Positions 32,756 to 41,195 of a stretch of 64,000 nucleotides of DNA are shown here, piece after piece. The stretch spans positions 1,039,186 through 1,103,185 of the forward strand of contig NC_014363.1 of assembly GCF_000143845.1 (NCBI RefSeq), in the 5' to 3' direction. The position numbers and the translations under genes are program-made. Source of the stretch: Olsenella uli DSM 7084 (GTDB taxonomy: Bacteria > Actinomycetota > Coriobacteriia > Coriobacteriales > Atopobiaceae). Below the pieces are notes generated by a model. The model saw nothing but the letters and a program-made list of their open reading frames with translations, did no database searches and had not been told where the DNA came from. Position 1 is the stretch's first letter, and each line of letters begins with the position of its first letter.

Positions 32756-33418
32756 ATGCCAAAAGACAGGCTCAGCAGGCGTCAGGCCCAGATATACGAG
32801 TTCATCTGTGGTTACACGGGTGAGCACGGTTATCCGCCTTCCGTGCGTGAGATAGGCGCTGCCGTCGGCCTTGCCTCACCCTCGACGGTCCACATGCATC
32901 TCAAGGTCCTTCAGGAGCTGGGCTACATTAAGCGCGACTCCAAGAAGCCCCGTACCATCGAGGTTGTGTCCGAGGGCGGCGATGCCACACCCCCCAGTCC
33001 CTCCACGCCTCTTGCAACGGTCGAGGAAGACGCATCCGCCAACGTCATCAGCCTTCCGCTGGTGGGTCGCGTCGCAGCTGGGACGCCCATCCTCGCAGAG
33101 CAAAACGTCGAGGAAACCCTGACTTTGCCGACGAGCATAGTCGGCGATTCGAGCTCCTTCGTCTTGCGTGTCAGAGGGCAGTCCATGATCAACGCAGGGA
33201 TCTTCGATGGCGACTACATAGTCGTCAAGGAGCAGCATGAGGCACATGACGGCGAGATAGTCGTAGCCCTGATCGATGACTCAGCCACAGTCAAGACCTT
33301 CTATCGCGAAAGGGGCCGGGTGCGCCTCCAGCCAGAGAACGACACGATGAACCCCATCTATGTTGTAAACCCGACCATTCTGGGCAGGGTCACGGGACTC
33401 TTCCGCTCCATCTCGTAG
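32756..33418 (+). CDS. lexA: SOS repressor LexA
   Basis: LexA represses DNA-damage genes and destroys itself when RecA filaments form. The 220-residue protein has a winged-helix DNA-binding domain (about 1-70, with YPPSVREIGAAVGLASPSTV in parts at 26-45) and a peptidase S24 domain. The autocleavage bond is Ala108-Gly109 (GRVAAG). The catalytic serine is Ser143 (GQSM) and the base is Lys180 (TVKTFY). ATG 32756 follows AGGAGGAG and the promoter closely. The gene is divergent from the LysM-nrdR-dut set and followed after 15 bases by an acyltransferase gene. Confidence 0.97.
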   Translation: MPKDRLSRRQAQIYEFICGYTGEHGYPPSVREIGAAVGLASPSTVHMHLKVLQELGYIKRDSKKPRTIEVVSEGGDATPPSPSTPLATVEEDASANVISLPLVGRVAAGTPILAEQNVEETLTLPTSIVGDSSSFVLRVRGQSMINAGIFDGDYIVVKEQHEAHDGEIVVALIDDSATVKTFYRERGRVRLQPENDTMNPIYVVNPTILGRVTGLFRSIS

Positions 33419-33433
33419 CACAGGTCCCGCAAC

Positions 33434-34249
33434 ATGCCGCACATGATGGCCGACAAGCTCGGGCATGCCTCGACGACGGTGTCGGCTCTCAGGTCTGACG
33501 AGCCCGCAAAAGGTCGCCTCCATCTCTATGACGTGTTGCGCGGCTTCTCCGTCGTCTCGATGGTCGCGTTCCACCTTTGCTATGACCTCAAGTTCATCAA
33601 TGGCGTGAGCCTGCCGTTCTTCGCGTCCCCCTTCCTGGATCTGTGGCGCAACAGCATCTCCTGGGCCTTCGTGCTCATCGCTGGCTGCATGTATCAGCAC
33701 TCTCGTGACAACTTCAGGCGTGCGGGGAGGTATCTCGCGCTGGCGCTCGCGATCTATGTCGTGACGGCTGCGGTCAGGGTCGACACGCCCATCAGCTTCG
33801 GCATCATCTACTGCATGGGCGCCTGCACGCTCTCGGCCCGCCTGCTGGAACTTGTGCACCTGAGGCCTTCTGGTCCCGGCACGGCCTGCCTGATGTTGTT
33901 CGCGTTCGTCTGCCTGCTGGACCTCAAGAGCGGCTCGGTGGGGCTCGCGGGCATGAGACTCGAGCTTCCCGAGACGCTCTTCTCCACACCCTACCTCTCG
34001 TGGCTGGGACTTCCCGGTCCCCTCTTTACGTCCGGGGACTACTATCCGCTCCTCCCCTATCTCTTTCTCTACCTGGCCGGCACGGCAACGAGCGCGACGC
34101 TCGTACGCAACGGGCACCCCGCCGTGCTCGCGCGCCTTCGTGTCCGGCCGCTCGAGTTCCTTGGCCGTCATGCCCTCGAGGCCTATGTCATCCACCAGCC
34201 CGTCCTCCTGCTGGCGTCAAGGGCCATCGCGATGGCGATGACCTACTGA
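33434..34249 (+). CDS. DUF1624 (COG3503) heparan-alpha-glucosaminide acetyltransferase-like membrane protein
   Basis: The protein has 271 residues with about seven hydrophobic helices. The N-terminal region RLHLYDVLRGFSVVSMVAFHLCYDL (from about residue 28) carries the Asp-x-x-Arg-Gly and the His-containing first helix typical of this acyltransferase superfamily, in which the His takes part in acetyl transfer across the membrane. The C-terminal FLGRHALEAYVIHQPVL is equally typical. The acceptor is unknown; envelope glycans are the usual guess. It is read from lexA's strand, 15 bases downstream, and its end overlaps the end of the convergent hflX by 7 bases. There is no sign that it belongs to the SOS response other than this position. 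Confidence 0.8.
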   Translation: MPHMMADKLGHASTTVSALRSDEPAKGRLHLYDVLRGFSVVSMVAFHLCYDLKFINGVSLPFFASPFLDLWRNSISWAFVLIAGCMYQHSRDNFRRAGRYLALALAIYVVTAAVRVDTPISFGIIYCMGACTLSARLLELVHLRPSGPGTACLMLFAFVCLLDLKSGSVGLAGMRLELPETLFSTPYLSWLGLPGPLFTSGDYYPLLPYLFLYLAGTATSATLVRNGHPAVLARLRVRPLEFLGRHALEAYVIHQPVLLLASRAIAMAMTY

Positions 34250-35541
34250 CCGGCTCCCTCGATATAGGGGGCCAGGGCCTCCCGCATGCGCGGGTCCGCG
34301 CTCACGGTCGCCAGGAGCCCCTCAGGACGATACTCCTCCCGGATGACCCGGCAGCGCTCATGTACCTGCCTGAGCAGCGCACCCCTCTCATATGGGACAA
34401 GCGCCGTAATGACCTCGTCGCCCCGTGCGGCCTCCTCGGCGATGCGATACAGGAGGCCGGGGATACCCCGACCTGTCAGGGCGCTGATGGGAACGGCATC
34501 GGGGGCGCCCGTGCGCAACAGGGCGAGCTCCTCGTCATCCAAGGCATCGATCTTGTTGAAGACGACGACCGTCGGAGTCTCCGATGCAGAGATGTCCCCC
34601 AGGATGCGGCGCACGGCGGCAATCTCCTTCCGGACGTTGCCGTCCGAGGCGTCTGCCACGAGCAGGACCAGGTCGGCAGCCATGACCTCCGCGAGGGTCG
34701 ACTTGAAAGACTCGACGAGCGTGGTGGGGAGCTTCTGTATGAAGCCGACCGTATCGGTAACGGTGACCTTCCTGCCCGCGTCCAGCACCATCGACCTCGT
34801 CGTGGGGTCAAGCGTGGCGAAGAGCTCGTCCTTGACGTAGGCGCCCGCCCCCGTGAGCCTGTTGAGCAATGTGGACTTCCCCGCATTGGTGTAGCCGGCA
34901 AGCGCCACCCTGAAGACGCCCGAGTCCCACCGTGCCTTGCTCTGGACCTTGCGACGGCCCTCAAGCCTCCTGAGCTCCTTGCGCAGGCACGAGATGCGGT
35001 CCCTCACGAGACGTCTGTCTACCTCGAGCTGGCTCTCTCCCTGGCCGAACCTGCTACCGATGCCGCCACGCGCCTGTTCCCTCACGAGATGGCTCCACAT
35101 CCCTCGGAGACGGGGAAGCAGGTACTGCAGCTGCGCGAGCTGCACCTGGAGCCTACCCTCGCGCGTGGTGGCATGCTCACCGAAGATGTCCAGGATGAGG
35201 GCCGTCCTGTCGATCACCTTGGTCGGCTCGCCAACTATCCTCTCGAGGTTAGACTGCTGCGAGGGAGTGAGCTCATCGTCGAAGATGACAACGTCGGCAT
35301 CGAGCGAGTGCACCATCCGCACCAGCTCGCCCGCCTTGCCGCTTCCGATGAAGGTGCGGGGGACGGGTGCGTCGAGCCTCTGCACCATCGTCGCGACCAC
35401 CACGGCGCCGTCGGTCTCGGCAAGGCGGGCGAGCTCGGCCATCGACTCCCCGATCGGCCAGTCGGACTCCCTCCGCTCCACGCCGACGAGGACAGCCCGC
35501 TCGGGCACGGGGGCAGTCGGGTGTGGCGTAAACCTAGGCAT
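34243..35541 (-). CDS. hflX: GTPase HflX
   Basis: HflX is a ribosome-splitting GTPase that rescues stalled or heat-damaged ribosomes. The product has 432 residues. The HflX-specific N-terminal domain covers about 1-165, with FIGSGKAGEL and DDELTPSQQSNLE, followed by the helical linker (GIGSRFGQGESQLEVDRR). The G domain follows, with P-loop GYTNAGKST near 215, DTVGFIQKLP and the NKID motif. ATG 35541 (MPRFTP) has GGGGAGGG upstream. An in-frame TTG at 35571 is an alternative. It overlaps the miaA end by 8 bases and forms the end of the miaB-miaA-hflX unit, an order known from many bacteria. Confidence 0.95.
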   Translation of the reverse strand: MPRFTPHPTAPVPERAVLVGVERRESDWPIGESMAELARLAETDGAVVVATMVQRLDAPVPRTFIGSGKAGELVRMVHSLDADVVIFDDELTPSQQSNLERIVGEPTKVIDRTALILDIFGEHATTREGRLQVQLAQLQYLLPRLRGMWSHLVREQARGGIGSRFGQGESQLEVDRRLVRDRISCLRKELRRLEGRRKVQSKARWDSGVFRVALAGYTNAGKSTLLNRLTGAGAYVKDELFATLDPTTRSMVLDAGRKVTVTDTVGFIQKLPTTLVESFKSTLAEVMAADLVLLVADASDGNVRKEIAAVRRILGDISASETPTVVVFNKIDALDDEELALLRTGAPDAVPISALTGRGIPGLLYRIAEEAARGDEVITALVPYERGALLRQVHERCRVIREEYRPEGLLATVSADPRMREALAPYIEGAGQ

Positions 35542-36511
35542 GCCCACGGCCCTCCCCGCCCCCAAGGGCAAGCCCGCCTGGAGACACGGTTGGGGCTACA
35601 GAGCTGAGGACGACCTGCAGCGCCGCGTCCTCGTCCAGCTCGTCGTAGTCGAGCCACCGCACGCGTCCGTCATGCTCGAACCAGGAAAGCTGGCGCTTGG
35701 CATACCTGCGCGTCCTCGTCTTGGCCCGCTCCTTCGCCGCATCGAGCGTGCATGCGCCCGCAAGGTAGTCCATGACCTCCTCGTAGCCGATGGCCTGCCG
35801 TGCGGTCAGGGCCTCTCCCAGGCCCCTGCCGAGGAGGCCCTGGACCTCCTCGACGAGCCCGGCCTCAAACATGGCGTCGACACGCCGGCCTATCCTCCGG
35901 TAGAGCCTGGGGCGATCCATGCGGATGCCAAACAGCAGCGCGGGGTAGTGGGGCATGCGCTCGTGCAATCCCGCGTGCCGGACGGCATAGGACCCCCCCT
36001 CGTCACAGAGCTCGAGCGCGCGCACGACGCGACGCACGTTGTGGGGATGGATGAGCGCCGCACTTGCCGCATCCCTCTTGCATAGCAGGGCATAGAGGGC
36101 AAGGCTGCCGTTGCTCTCGGCATAGGACTGATAGCGTGCGCGACGCGGGTTGTCGGAGTCACCCGGTGGGAACTCCATCTCGTCTATCACCGCGTTGAGG
36201 TAGAGTCCTGTCCCCCCGCAAAGGACGGCGGGAAGGCCTCGTGCGAGAAGGTCGTCAACACAGCGGCGGGCGTCGTGCTGGAAGAGCTTCGCCGAGAAGT
36301 CCGTGCCCACGTCCGCCACGTCCACCATCAGCAGGGGGACGCGCCTCTCGGAAGGCGGCGTCTTGGCCGTGCCCACGTCCATGCCACGATACACCTGCAT
36401 GGCGTCGACGGAGACGACCGAGGTGCCCAGCGCAAGGGCCACACGATCTGCCAGCGAGCTCTTGCCTGAGGCGGTGGGTCCGACGATGCAGATGACGGGC
36501 ATGGCGCTCAT
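35534..36511 (-). CDS. miaA: tRNA dimethylallyltransferase
   Basis: MiaA adds an isopentenyl group to A37 of tRNAs that read UNN codons, using DMAPP, a product of IspH. The 325-residue protein begins with the P-loop-like DMAPP site GPTASGKSS (11-19), followed by VDAMQVYRGMDVGTAK and the GGTGLYLNA motif near 99-107, the tRNA-binding insert, and the late conserved segment AIGYEE near 235. The C-terminal tail is Gly-rich. The ATG overlaps the miaB stop (ATGA). MiaB then methylthiolates the same nucleotide, so the two enzymes act in sequence. Confidence 0.96.
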   Translation of the reverse strand: MSAMPVICIVGPTASGKSSLADRVALALGTSVVSVDAMQVYRGMDVGTAKTPPSERRVPLLMVDVADVGTDFSAKLFQHDARRCVDDLLARGLPAVLCGGTGLYLNAVIDEMEFPPGDSDNPRRARYQSYAESNGSLALYALLCKRDAASAALIHPHNVRRVVRALELCDEGGSYAVRHAGLHERMPHYPALLFGIRMDRPRLYRRIGRRVDAMFEAGLVEEVQGLLGRGLGEALTARQAIGYEEVMDYLAGACTLDAAKERAKTRTRRYAKRQLSWFEHDGRVRWLDYDELDEDAALQVVLSSVAPTVSPGGLALGGGEGRGHA

Positions 36512-37875
36512 CGTGGAAGGCCCGCCAGCTCACCCCTGAGATACCAGGTGCGCGCCTCCGTGACGTGCACGTCACAGAGCGTTCCGACGAAGTCCCCCGC
36601 ATGAGACCCCTCGGGAAGGTCGAGGAGGACCGTCTGGTTGTGGGGACTGTGCCCCACCAACACGCGATCATCCTTCTTGGAGGCCCCCTCGATGAGCGCC
36701 TCCACCCGAGAGCCCTGGTACGGGACATTGGCCTCGTGCGCAAGCCGCTCCACGAGGGACGCGAGGCGGTCGAAGCGGCCCTGGATCACCTCTCGCGGGG
36801 TGTCGTCGGTGATCCTTGCTGCGGGCGTACCCGGGCGCCTGGAGTAGATGAAGGTGTACGCAGACGCGAAGCCGACCTCCTCCACCAGCGAGAGCGTGTC
36901 GAGAAAGTCCTCCTCGGTCTCGCCAGGGAAGCCCACGATGATGTCGGTCGAGAGGGCTATCCCAGGGATGGCGGCCTTGATGTCGCGAATGACGTCGAGA
37001 TAGCCCTCTCGCGTGTAGCTGCGATTCATCGCCTTGAGGATGCGGGTCGAGCCGCTCTGGACGGCGAGGTGGAGATGCGGCATCACATTGGGCGTCCCCG
37101 CCATCGCGGCGATGGTCTCGGCGGAGAGGTCCTTGGGGTTCGACGAAGTGAACCGTATGCGCTCTACGCCCGTCTCCCCCACCGCTTGCAGAAGCTCGGC
37201 GAAGCGAGGTTCGCCATAGAGGTCTCGCCCGTAGGAGTTGACGTTCTGTCCGAGCAACGTGATCTCGCGGACCCCGTCGGCAACGAGGCGGGCGCACTCG
37301 TCGACTACGCGCTCGAACGCACGACTCCGCTCTCGTCCACGGACGTGGGGCACGATGCAGTAGGTGCAGAAGTTGTCGCAGCCCGTCATGATGGGAACCC
37401 AGGCGTGGAAGTCCTGCTCGCGATGGCTGGGCAGCTCGGCCGAGAAGCCCCTGCCCTCCTCGGACGTGTCGACGTGGACGCGGCCGCCCCCCTCCTCGAG
37501 CGCCTCGACCAGAAGGGCGGGGACAGATGCCAGGGCACTCGTTCCGAAGACGACATCGACGTTGGGGATGTGCTCTCTGAGGCGATCTCCGTCGCGCTGG
37601 GCGATGCAGCCGCCCACGGCGACGACGCGCCTGCCCGAGGGCGGCCGAGGCAGCCTTACAAGGTTGGAGGCCTCCCCAAAGAGGTGGGTGTCGGCCTTCT
37701 CGCGGACCGAGCAGGTCATGAAGACGACTATGTCCGCCTCATCGGGTCCCTGTACAGCCACGCAGCCGCAATCGTCCAGAAGGCCGGCGACGCGCTCCGA
37801 GTCGTGCAGGTTCATCTGGCAGCCGAAGGTGCGGACGAAGTAAGTCTTGCCCACAAGCTCACCGACGCGTGCCAC
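36508..37875 (-). CDS. miaB: tRNA-2-methylthio-N6-dimethylallyladenosine synthase
   Basis: MiaB is a radical-SAM methylthiotransferase that converts i6A37 to ms2i6A37 in tRNA. The 455-residue protein has the N-terminal UPF0004 domain with three cluster cysteines (TFGCQMN at C19, MTCSVR near 54, GGCIAQ near 89), the radical-SAM CDNFCTYC motif near 166-173, and a C-terminal TRAM domain (about 385-450). GTG 37875 is the start; its G is the last base of the spoVS stop codon (TAGTG). It belongs to the rny-GHKL-spoVS-miaB-miaA-hflX series. Confidence 0.96.
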   Translation of the reverse strand: MARVGELVGKTYFVRTFGCQMNLHDSERVAGLLDDCGCVAVQGPDEADIVVFMTCSVREKADTHLFGEASNLVRLPRPPSGRRVVAVGGCIAQRDGDRLREHIPNVDVVFGTSALASVPALLVEALEEGGGRVHVDTSEEGRGFSAELPSHREQDFHAWVPIMTGCDNFCTYCIVPHVRGRERSRAFERVVDECARLVADGVREITLLGQNVNSYGRDLYGEPRFAELLQAVGETGVERIRFTSSNPKDLSAETIAAMAGTPNVMPHLHLAVQSGSTRILKAMNRSYTREGYLDVIRDIKAAIPGIALSTDIIVGFPGETEEDFLDTLSLVEEVGFASAYTFIYSRRPGTPAARITDDTPREVIQGRFDRLASLVERLAHEANVPYQGSRVEALIEGASKKDDRVLVGHSPHNQTVLLDLPEGSHAGDFVGTLCDVHVTEARTWYLRGELAGLPR

Positions 37876-38195
37876 TACATCAGCCCCGTAGCGCCATCGT
37901 CAGGGGACTTTGCCGTGCCCACCTGGGGAACGAGCCGGTGCACGTAGACGGCGATCCTGATGGCCGTACGCGTCTCGCCGTTGATCTCAATGTCGGCGAA
38001 GGTCGGGGCGCAGGAGATGTCGACTCCTGTGGGTATGAGGAAGCCACGGGCGATGGCGACGGCCTTGACCGCCTGGTTGACGGCGCCCGCACCCACCGAT
38101 TGGATGTTGACGGGGACGCCGTCCTTGACCATGCCGGCAATGGCGCCGGCAACGGACGCCGGCGAGGATTTGCTCGAGACCTTCAGAAACTCCAT
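37875..38195 (-). CDS. spoVS: SpoVS-family protein (Alba-like fold)
   Basis: This 106-residue protein matches stage V sporulation protein S closely: MEFLKVSSKSSPASVAGAIAG at the start, then VPVNIQSVGAGAVNQAVKA (27-45) and the central IARGFLIPTGVDISC. It is about 20 residues longer at the C-terminus than the Bacillus protein. SpoVS-like proteins occur widely in non-spore-forming bacteria and have an Alba-like fold that suggests nucleic-acid binding. A sporulation role is not implied here. The ATG has AGGAG upstream and the gene is directly coupled to miaB. A possible promoter lies at 38218-38247. Confidence 0.93.
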   Translation of the reverse strand: MEFLKVSSKSSPASVAGAIAGMVKDGVPVNIQSVGAGAVNQAVKAVAIARGFLIPTGVDISCAPTFADIEINGETRTAIRIAVYVHRLVPQVGTAKSPDDGATGLM

Positions 38196-38217
38196 GCACT
38201 ACTCCTGGGCAATGAAA

Positions 38218-38247
38218 CTAATGCGTTTTCCTGCTTCGATGCTACAA
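38218..38247 (-). promoter_or_regulatory. Possible promoter of spoVS-miaB-miaA-hflX
   Basis: On the minus strand TTGTAG (38247-38242) and CATTAG (38223-38218) are 18 bases apart in a stretch less GC-rich than its neighbours. The spoVS start lies 22 bases after the -10. Each hexamer departs from consensus, so this is tentative. Confidence 0.35.
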
Positions 38248-38280
38248 GCCGATGGATTGGTAGCTGCATTCTACCTGCAA

Positions 38281-39360
38281 CTAGTCGCCCTCGTCCACCT
38301 CGAACGTGACGGTTATCCTGCCCCGTGTGACGCGCACCCTGGGATCGGAGCGCAGCGTGAGGTAGTAGCGGTCGGCCAGCAGGGCAAAGTCGCGCTCCAT
38401 CACTCGAGAGAACTCGTCCTGGTCATCACGGGTTATCCTGAGCCCACGGCTGTCCCTGAGGAGGTCCACCTCAGCCCCCCCGTCCGAGGGCTTGTGCGTG
38501 AGGCGGGAGAGGACGCTGCGCAGGGGTCTGACCTGGCCCGCCATGATGCGATGGGCCGTGCGCTCGGACACCTCGAGGCCCATGGAGTCCGCAACCTCCC
38601 GGAGCTCACCGGCATCTGCGGCTGCGGCCAGGCGCTCCAGCACGGGCAGCTCCCGCAGGCTGTCGACGAAGAGCAGGTCGGTCGAGGAGAGGCTCGGCTT
38701 GACACGACGTCGTGCCGTGGCGACGATCTCCGCCGGGGAGCCGACGTACACATCGCAGACGCCCCGTTCCTCAAGGGCGAACTCGCAACAGCTGCGGATG
38801 ATGTTGTGGGGCCCACGGACAACCGTCTGCACGCCATCGTCATCCGCGCCCACGGAAGGCCAGCTGGACTGGTCGGCACGCTCGGGGAGCCGCGTGGCGT
38901 CCGTCACAACCCGAATGGAGGAGCCCTTGTCAGGCGCCGAGTCCATGACCCGGGCGGAGCTTGCGTTCTCCCTGACGGAGAAGAGTGCCATGCCCCTGCC
39001 ATGGACGCCCCAGCGGTCCATGCGCATGGACTCGAGCTTGGAGGTCACGCGCGCGTCGAAGACGCGCTCCCTCATGTCCTGGGGAATGCCCGAGCCGTCA
39101 TCGACGACCGTGAGTGTCCTGGTGTCCCCGCCACGGGCCGTGGCGACGAATATACGACGGGCCCCGGCATCGCGCGAGTTGCGTAGCATCTCGACGACCA
39201 CGTCCTCGACGCAGCGTATGTCATGCTTGGCCTGGCGACGCTCCGCCTCGGCAACGCGAAGGCGGACGTAGCCACCTCCCAGGTTCTCCTCGACGCGAAG
39301 CGACCCCTCGCCACCATGCGAGGCGACGAAGTCTGCGAGGTCCGATGAGACCGCTGCCAC
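38281..39360 (-). CDS. GHKL-type ATP-binding protein (MutL/HATPase_c-like), function unknown
   Basis: The 359-residue product has an N-terminal Bergerat ATPase fold. The N box is VEMLRNSRDA (Glu57, Asn61, Asp64), the G1 box DDGSGI is at 87-92, and the G2-type box GVHGRGMALFSV is at 118-129. This is closest to MutL-like and related GHKL ATPases. The rest (130-359) lacks recognisable MutL transducer or endonuclease motifs, histidine-kinase dimerisation or Hsp90 domains. GTG 39360 is preferred, with AGTAGG nine bases upstream; GTG 39393 inside rny is the other option. It lies 10 bases after rny and 85 before spoVS. Function unknown; DNA or RNA metabolism is suggested only by neighbours. Confidence 0.7.
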   Translation of the reverse strand: MAAVSSDLADFVASHGGEGSLRVEENLGGGYVRLRVAEAERRQAKHDIRCVEDVVVEMLRNSRDAGARRIFVATARGGDTRTLTVVDDGSGIPQDMRERVFDARVTSKLESMRMDRWGVHGRGMALFSVRENASSARVMDSAPDKGSSIRVVTDATRLPERADQSSWPSVGADDDGVQTVVRGPHNIIRSCCEFALEERGVCDVYVGSPAEIVATARRRVKPSLSSTDLLFVDSLRELPVLERLAAAADAGELREVADSMGLEVSERTAHRIMAGQVRPLRSVLSRLTHKPSDGGAEVDLLRDSRGLRITRDDQDEFSRVMERDFALLADRYYLTLRSDPRVRVTRGRITVTFEVDEGD

Positions 39361-39370
39361 GGGACTGGGC

Positions 39371-40921
39371 CTACTTGGCGATGTCGACGGCACGGGATTC
39401 GCGGATCACGACGACGCGGACCTGGCCCGGGTACTCCATCTCGTCCTCGATCTGCTTTGCGATGTCGTGGGCGAGGACGCAGGACTCCGCATCGGAGATC
39501 TTCTCGGGCTCGACCATGACGTGGAGTTCGCGGCCGGCCTGCATGGCATAGGTGCGCTGGACGCCCTCGTGCGCGTTGGAGATCTCCTCGAGCTTCTCGA
39601 GCCGCTTGATGTAGTTCTCCGCAGACTCGCGGCGGGCTCCGGGGCGTGCGGCCGAGATGGCGTCCGCTGCCTGCACGATCACGTCGAGGACGGCGTTCGG
39701 CTCCACGTCGGCGTGGTGTGCCTCGATGGCGTGGACGATGTCGGGACGCTCTCCGTAACGGCGGCAGAGATCGGCGCCGATGACTGCGTGGGGTCCCTCG
39801 ACCTCATGGTCGATGGCCTTGCCCAGGTCATGCAGAAGACCCGCGCGCTTGGCAGGGGCGGTGTCGATGCCCAGCTCGCTTGCCATGATGCCGCAGAGGG
39901 CAGAGACCTGGACGCTGTGCTGGAGGACGTTCTGGCCGAAGGATGTGCGGTAACGCAGGGCACCCAACACCTTGATGATCTCGGGGTGAAGGTCATGGAT
40001 GCCCGCGTCGAACGCGGCCTGCTCGCCCGCCTCCCGCACGCGCTCGTTCACGAGCGTCTCCGCCTTTTTGTACATCTCCTCGATGCGCGCGGGGTGGATG
40101 CGGCCGTCGGCTATGAGGTTCTCGAGTGCGACGCGGGCGGTCTCTCGACGCACGGGGTTGAAGCTGGAGAGGACGACCGTCTCGGGCGTGTCGTCGATGA
40201 CGAGGGAGACGCCTGAGACCTGCTCGAACGTGCGGATGTTGCGGCCCTCGCGACCGATGATGCGTCCCTTGAGGTCATCGGAAGGGATGTGGACGGAGGT
40301 GACGGTTATCTCCCCCGCCTGATCTGCCGCACAGCGCTGGATGGCGCAGGAAATGATCTCGCGGGCCGTCTTGTCGGCCTGCGCGCGAACGCGCTGTTCG
40401 GACTCACGCAGAATCTGAGCCTCGTCGCGGACGGACTCGGCACGCACACGGTCCAGGAGCTCCTGGTGGGCATCGTCCTTGGTGAGGACGGCGATGCGCT
40501 CGAGCTCGCTGGTCTGACGGGCGAAGAGCTCGTCCACCTCGACGCGGCGCTTCTCGATCTGGCCCTGGAGACTGGAGAGCTGGTGCTCCTTGCGGTCGAG
40601 CGAGTCGCTCCTGCGGTCGAGGGACTCCTCGCGCTGCATGATGCGATTCTCCATGGACTGGAGCTCCTGCTTGCGCTTGCGCTCCTCGCCCTCGGACCTC
40701 TGCTTGAGTTGAATTATTTCCTCACGCGCCTCGACGAGGGCCGCCTTCTTGGCGGTCTCGGCATCACGGCGCGCATCGTCCTGTATCCTGGCCGCCTCGC
40801 TTCGCGCCGTCTCGACGGCACTCTTGGCCTCCTGCACCTTCGAGTTGTTTCCAGATGTCGCAAAGAGGTACGCCGCCACGGCACCGACGACCAGACAGAC
40901 CACAGCAATGATGATTTCCAT
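39371..40921 (-). CDS. rny: Ribonuclease Y
   Basis: RNase Y is a membrane-anchored endoribonuclease that starts mRNA decay in many Gram-positive bacteria. The 516-residue protein has an N-terminal helix (about 3-21), a long coiled coil of Glu/Arg/Gln repeats (25-190), a KH domain with GRIIGREGRNIRTFE near 217-231, and an HD domain with LLHDLGKAIDHE near 361-372 holding the metal-binding His-Asp pair. The ATG at 40921 has GAGGGG six bases upstream. A strong promoter at 41100-41128 drives it with a leader of about 170 bases. Confidence 0.96.
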   Translation of the reverse strand: MEIIIAVVCLVVGAVAAYLFATSGNNSKVQEAKSAVETARSEAARIQDDARRDAETAKKAALVEAREEIIQLKQRSEGEERKRKQELQSMENRIMQREESLDRRSDSLDRKEHQLSSLQGQIEKRRVEVDELFARQTSELERIAVLTKDDAHQELLDRVRAESVRDEAQILRESEQRVRAQADKTAREIISCAIQRCAADQAGEITVTSVHIPSDDLKGRIIGREGRNIRTFEQVSGVSLVIDDTPETVVLSSFNPVRRETARVALENLIADGRIHPARIEEMYKKAETLVNERVREAGEQAAFDAGIHDLHPEIIKVLGALRYRTSFGQNVLQHSVQVSALCGIMASELGIDTAPAKRAGLLHDLGKAIDHEVEGPHAVIGADLCRRYGERPDIVHAIEAHHADVEPNAVLDVIVQAADAISAARPGARRESAENYIKRLEKLEEISNAHEGVQRTYAMQAGRELHVMVEPEKISDAESCVLAHDIAKQIEDEMEYPGQVRVVVIRESRAVDIAK

Positions 40922-41099
40922 TTGTATCCCCTCAGATGTAGCGCAGAAAGACTGGTTCAGGAGACCGGCGCGCACGCGTACCGGAACCCGCCATCCGAGG
41001 TACATCCCGCCCTTGGTGAAAACCAGGCATATCGAGAGGTGCAGAACGCTATAAGACGTCGGCATTCAGCAGACGAGAAATGACTCAAACGGCTCCTAA

Positions 41100-41128
41100 A
41101 TCGTAAGTTCACTTGGCAAAAGTGTCAA
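41100..41128 (-). promoter_or_regulatory. Strong sigma-70 promoter of rny
   Basis: On the minus strand TTGACA (41128-41123) and TACGAT (41105-41100) are separated by 17 bases, in an AT-rich island right after the recX terminator. The rny ATG lies about 170 bases downstream, so a long 5' leader is made. Confidence 0.8.
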
Positions 41129-41135
41129 ATTATCA

Positions 41136-41154
41136 GCCTGGGCTAACGCCAGGC
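41136..41154 (-). terminator. Hairpin ending the recA-recX transcript
   Basis: GCCTGG (41136-41141) and CCAGGC (41149-41154) form a 6-bp stem with a 7-base loop, about 42 bases after the recX stop on the minus strand. TGATAATTTG follows, only partly T-rich. Confidence 0.5.
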
Positions 41155-41195
41155 GGCACCATAATCCACGGAAAAGACGGCGGACGGGAAGGGGG

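Noticed and set aside
37875-38195. SpoVS taken as evidence for endospore formation.
   Set aside because: SpoVS-like proteins are common in non-sporulating bacteria, and no other sporulation gene is seen here.
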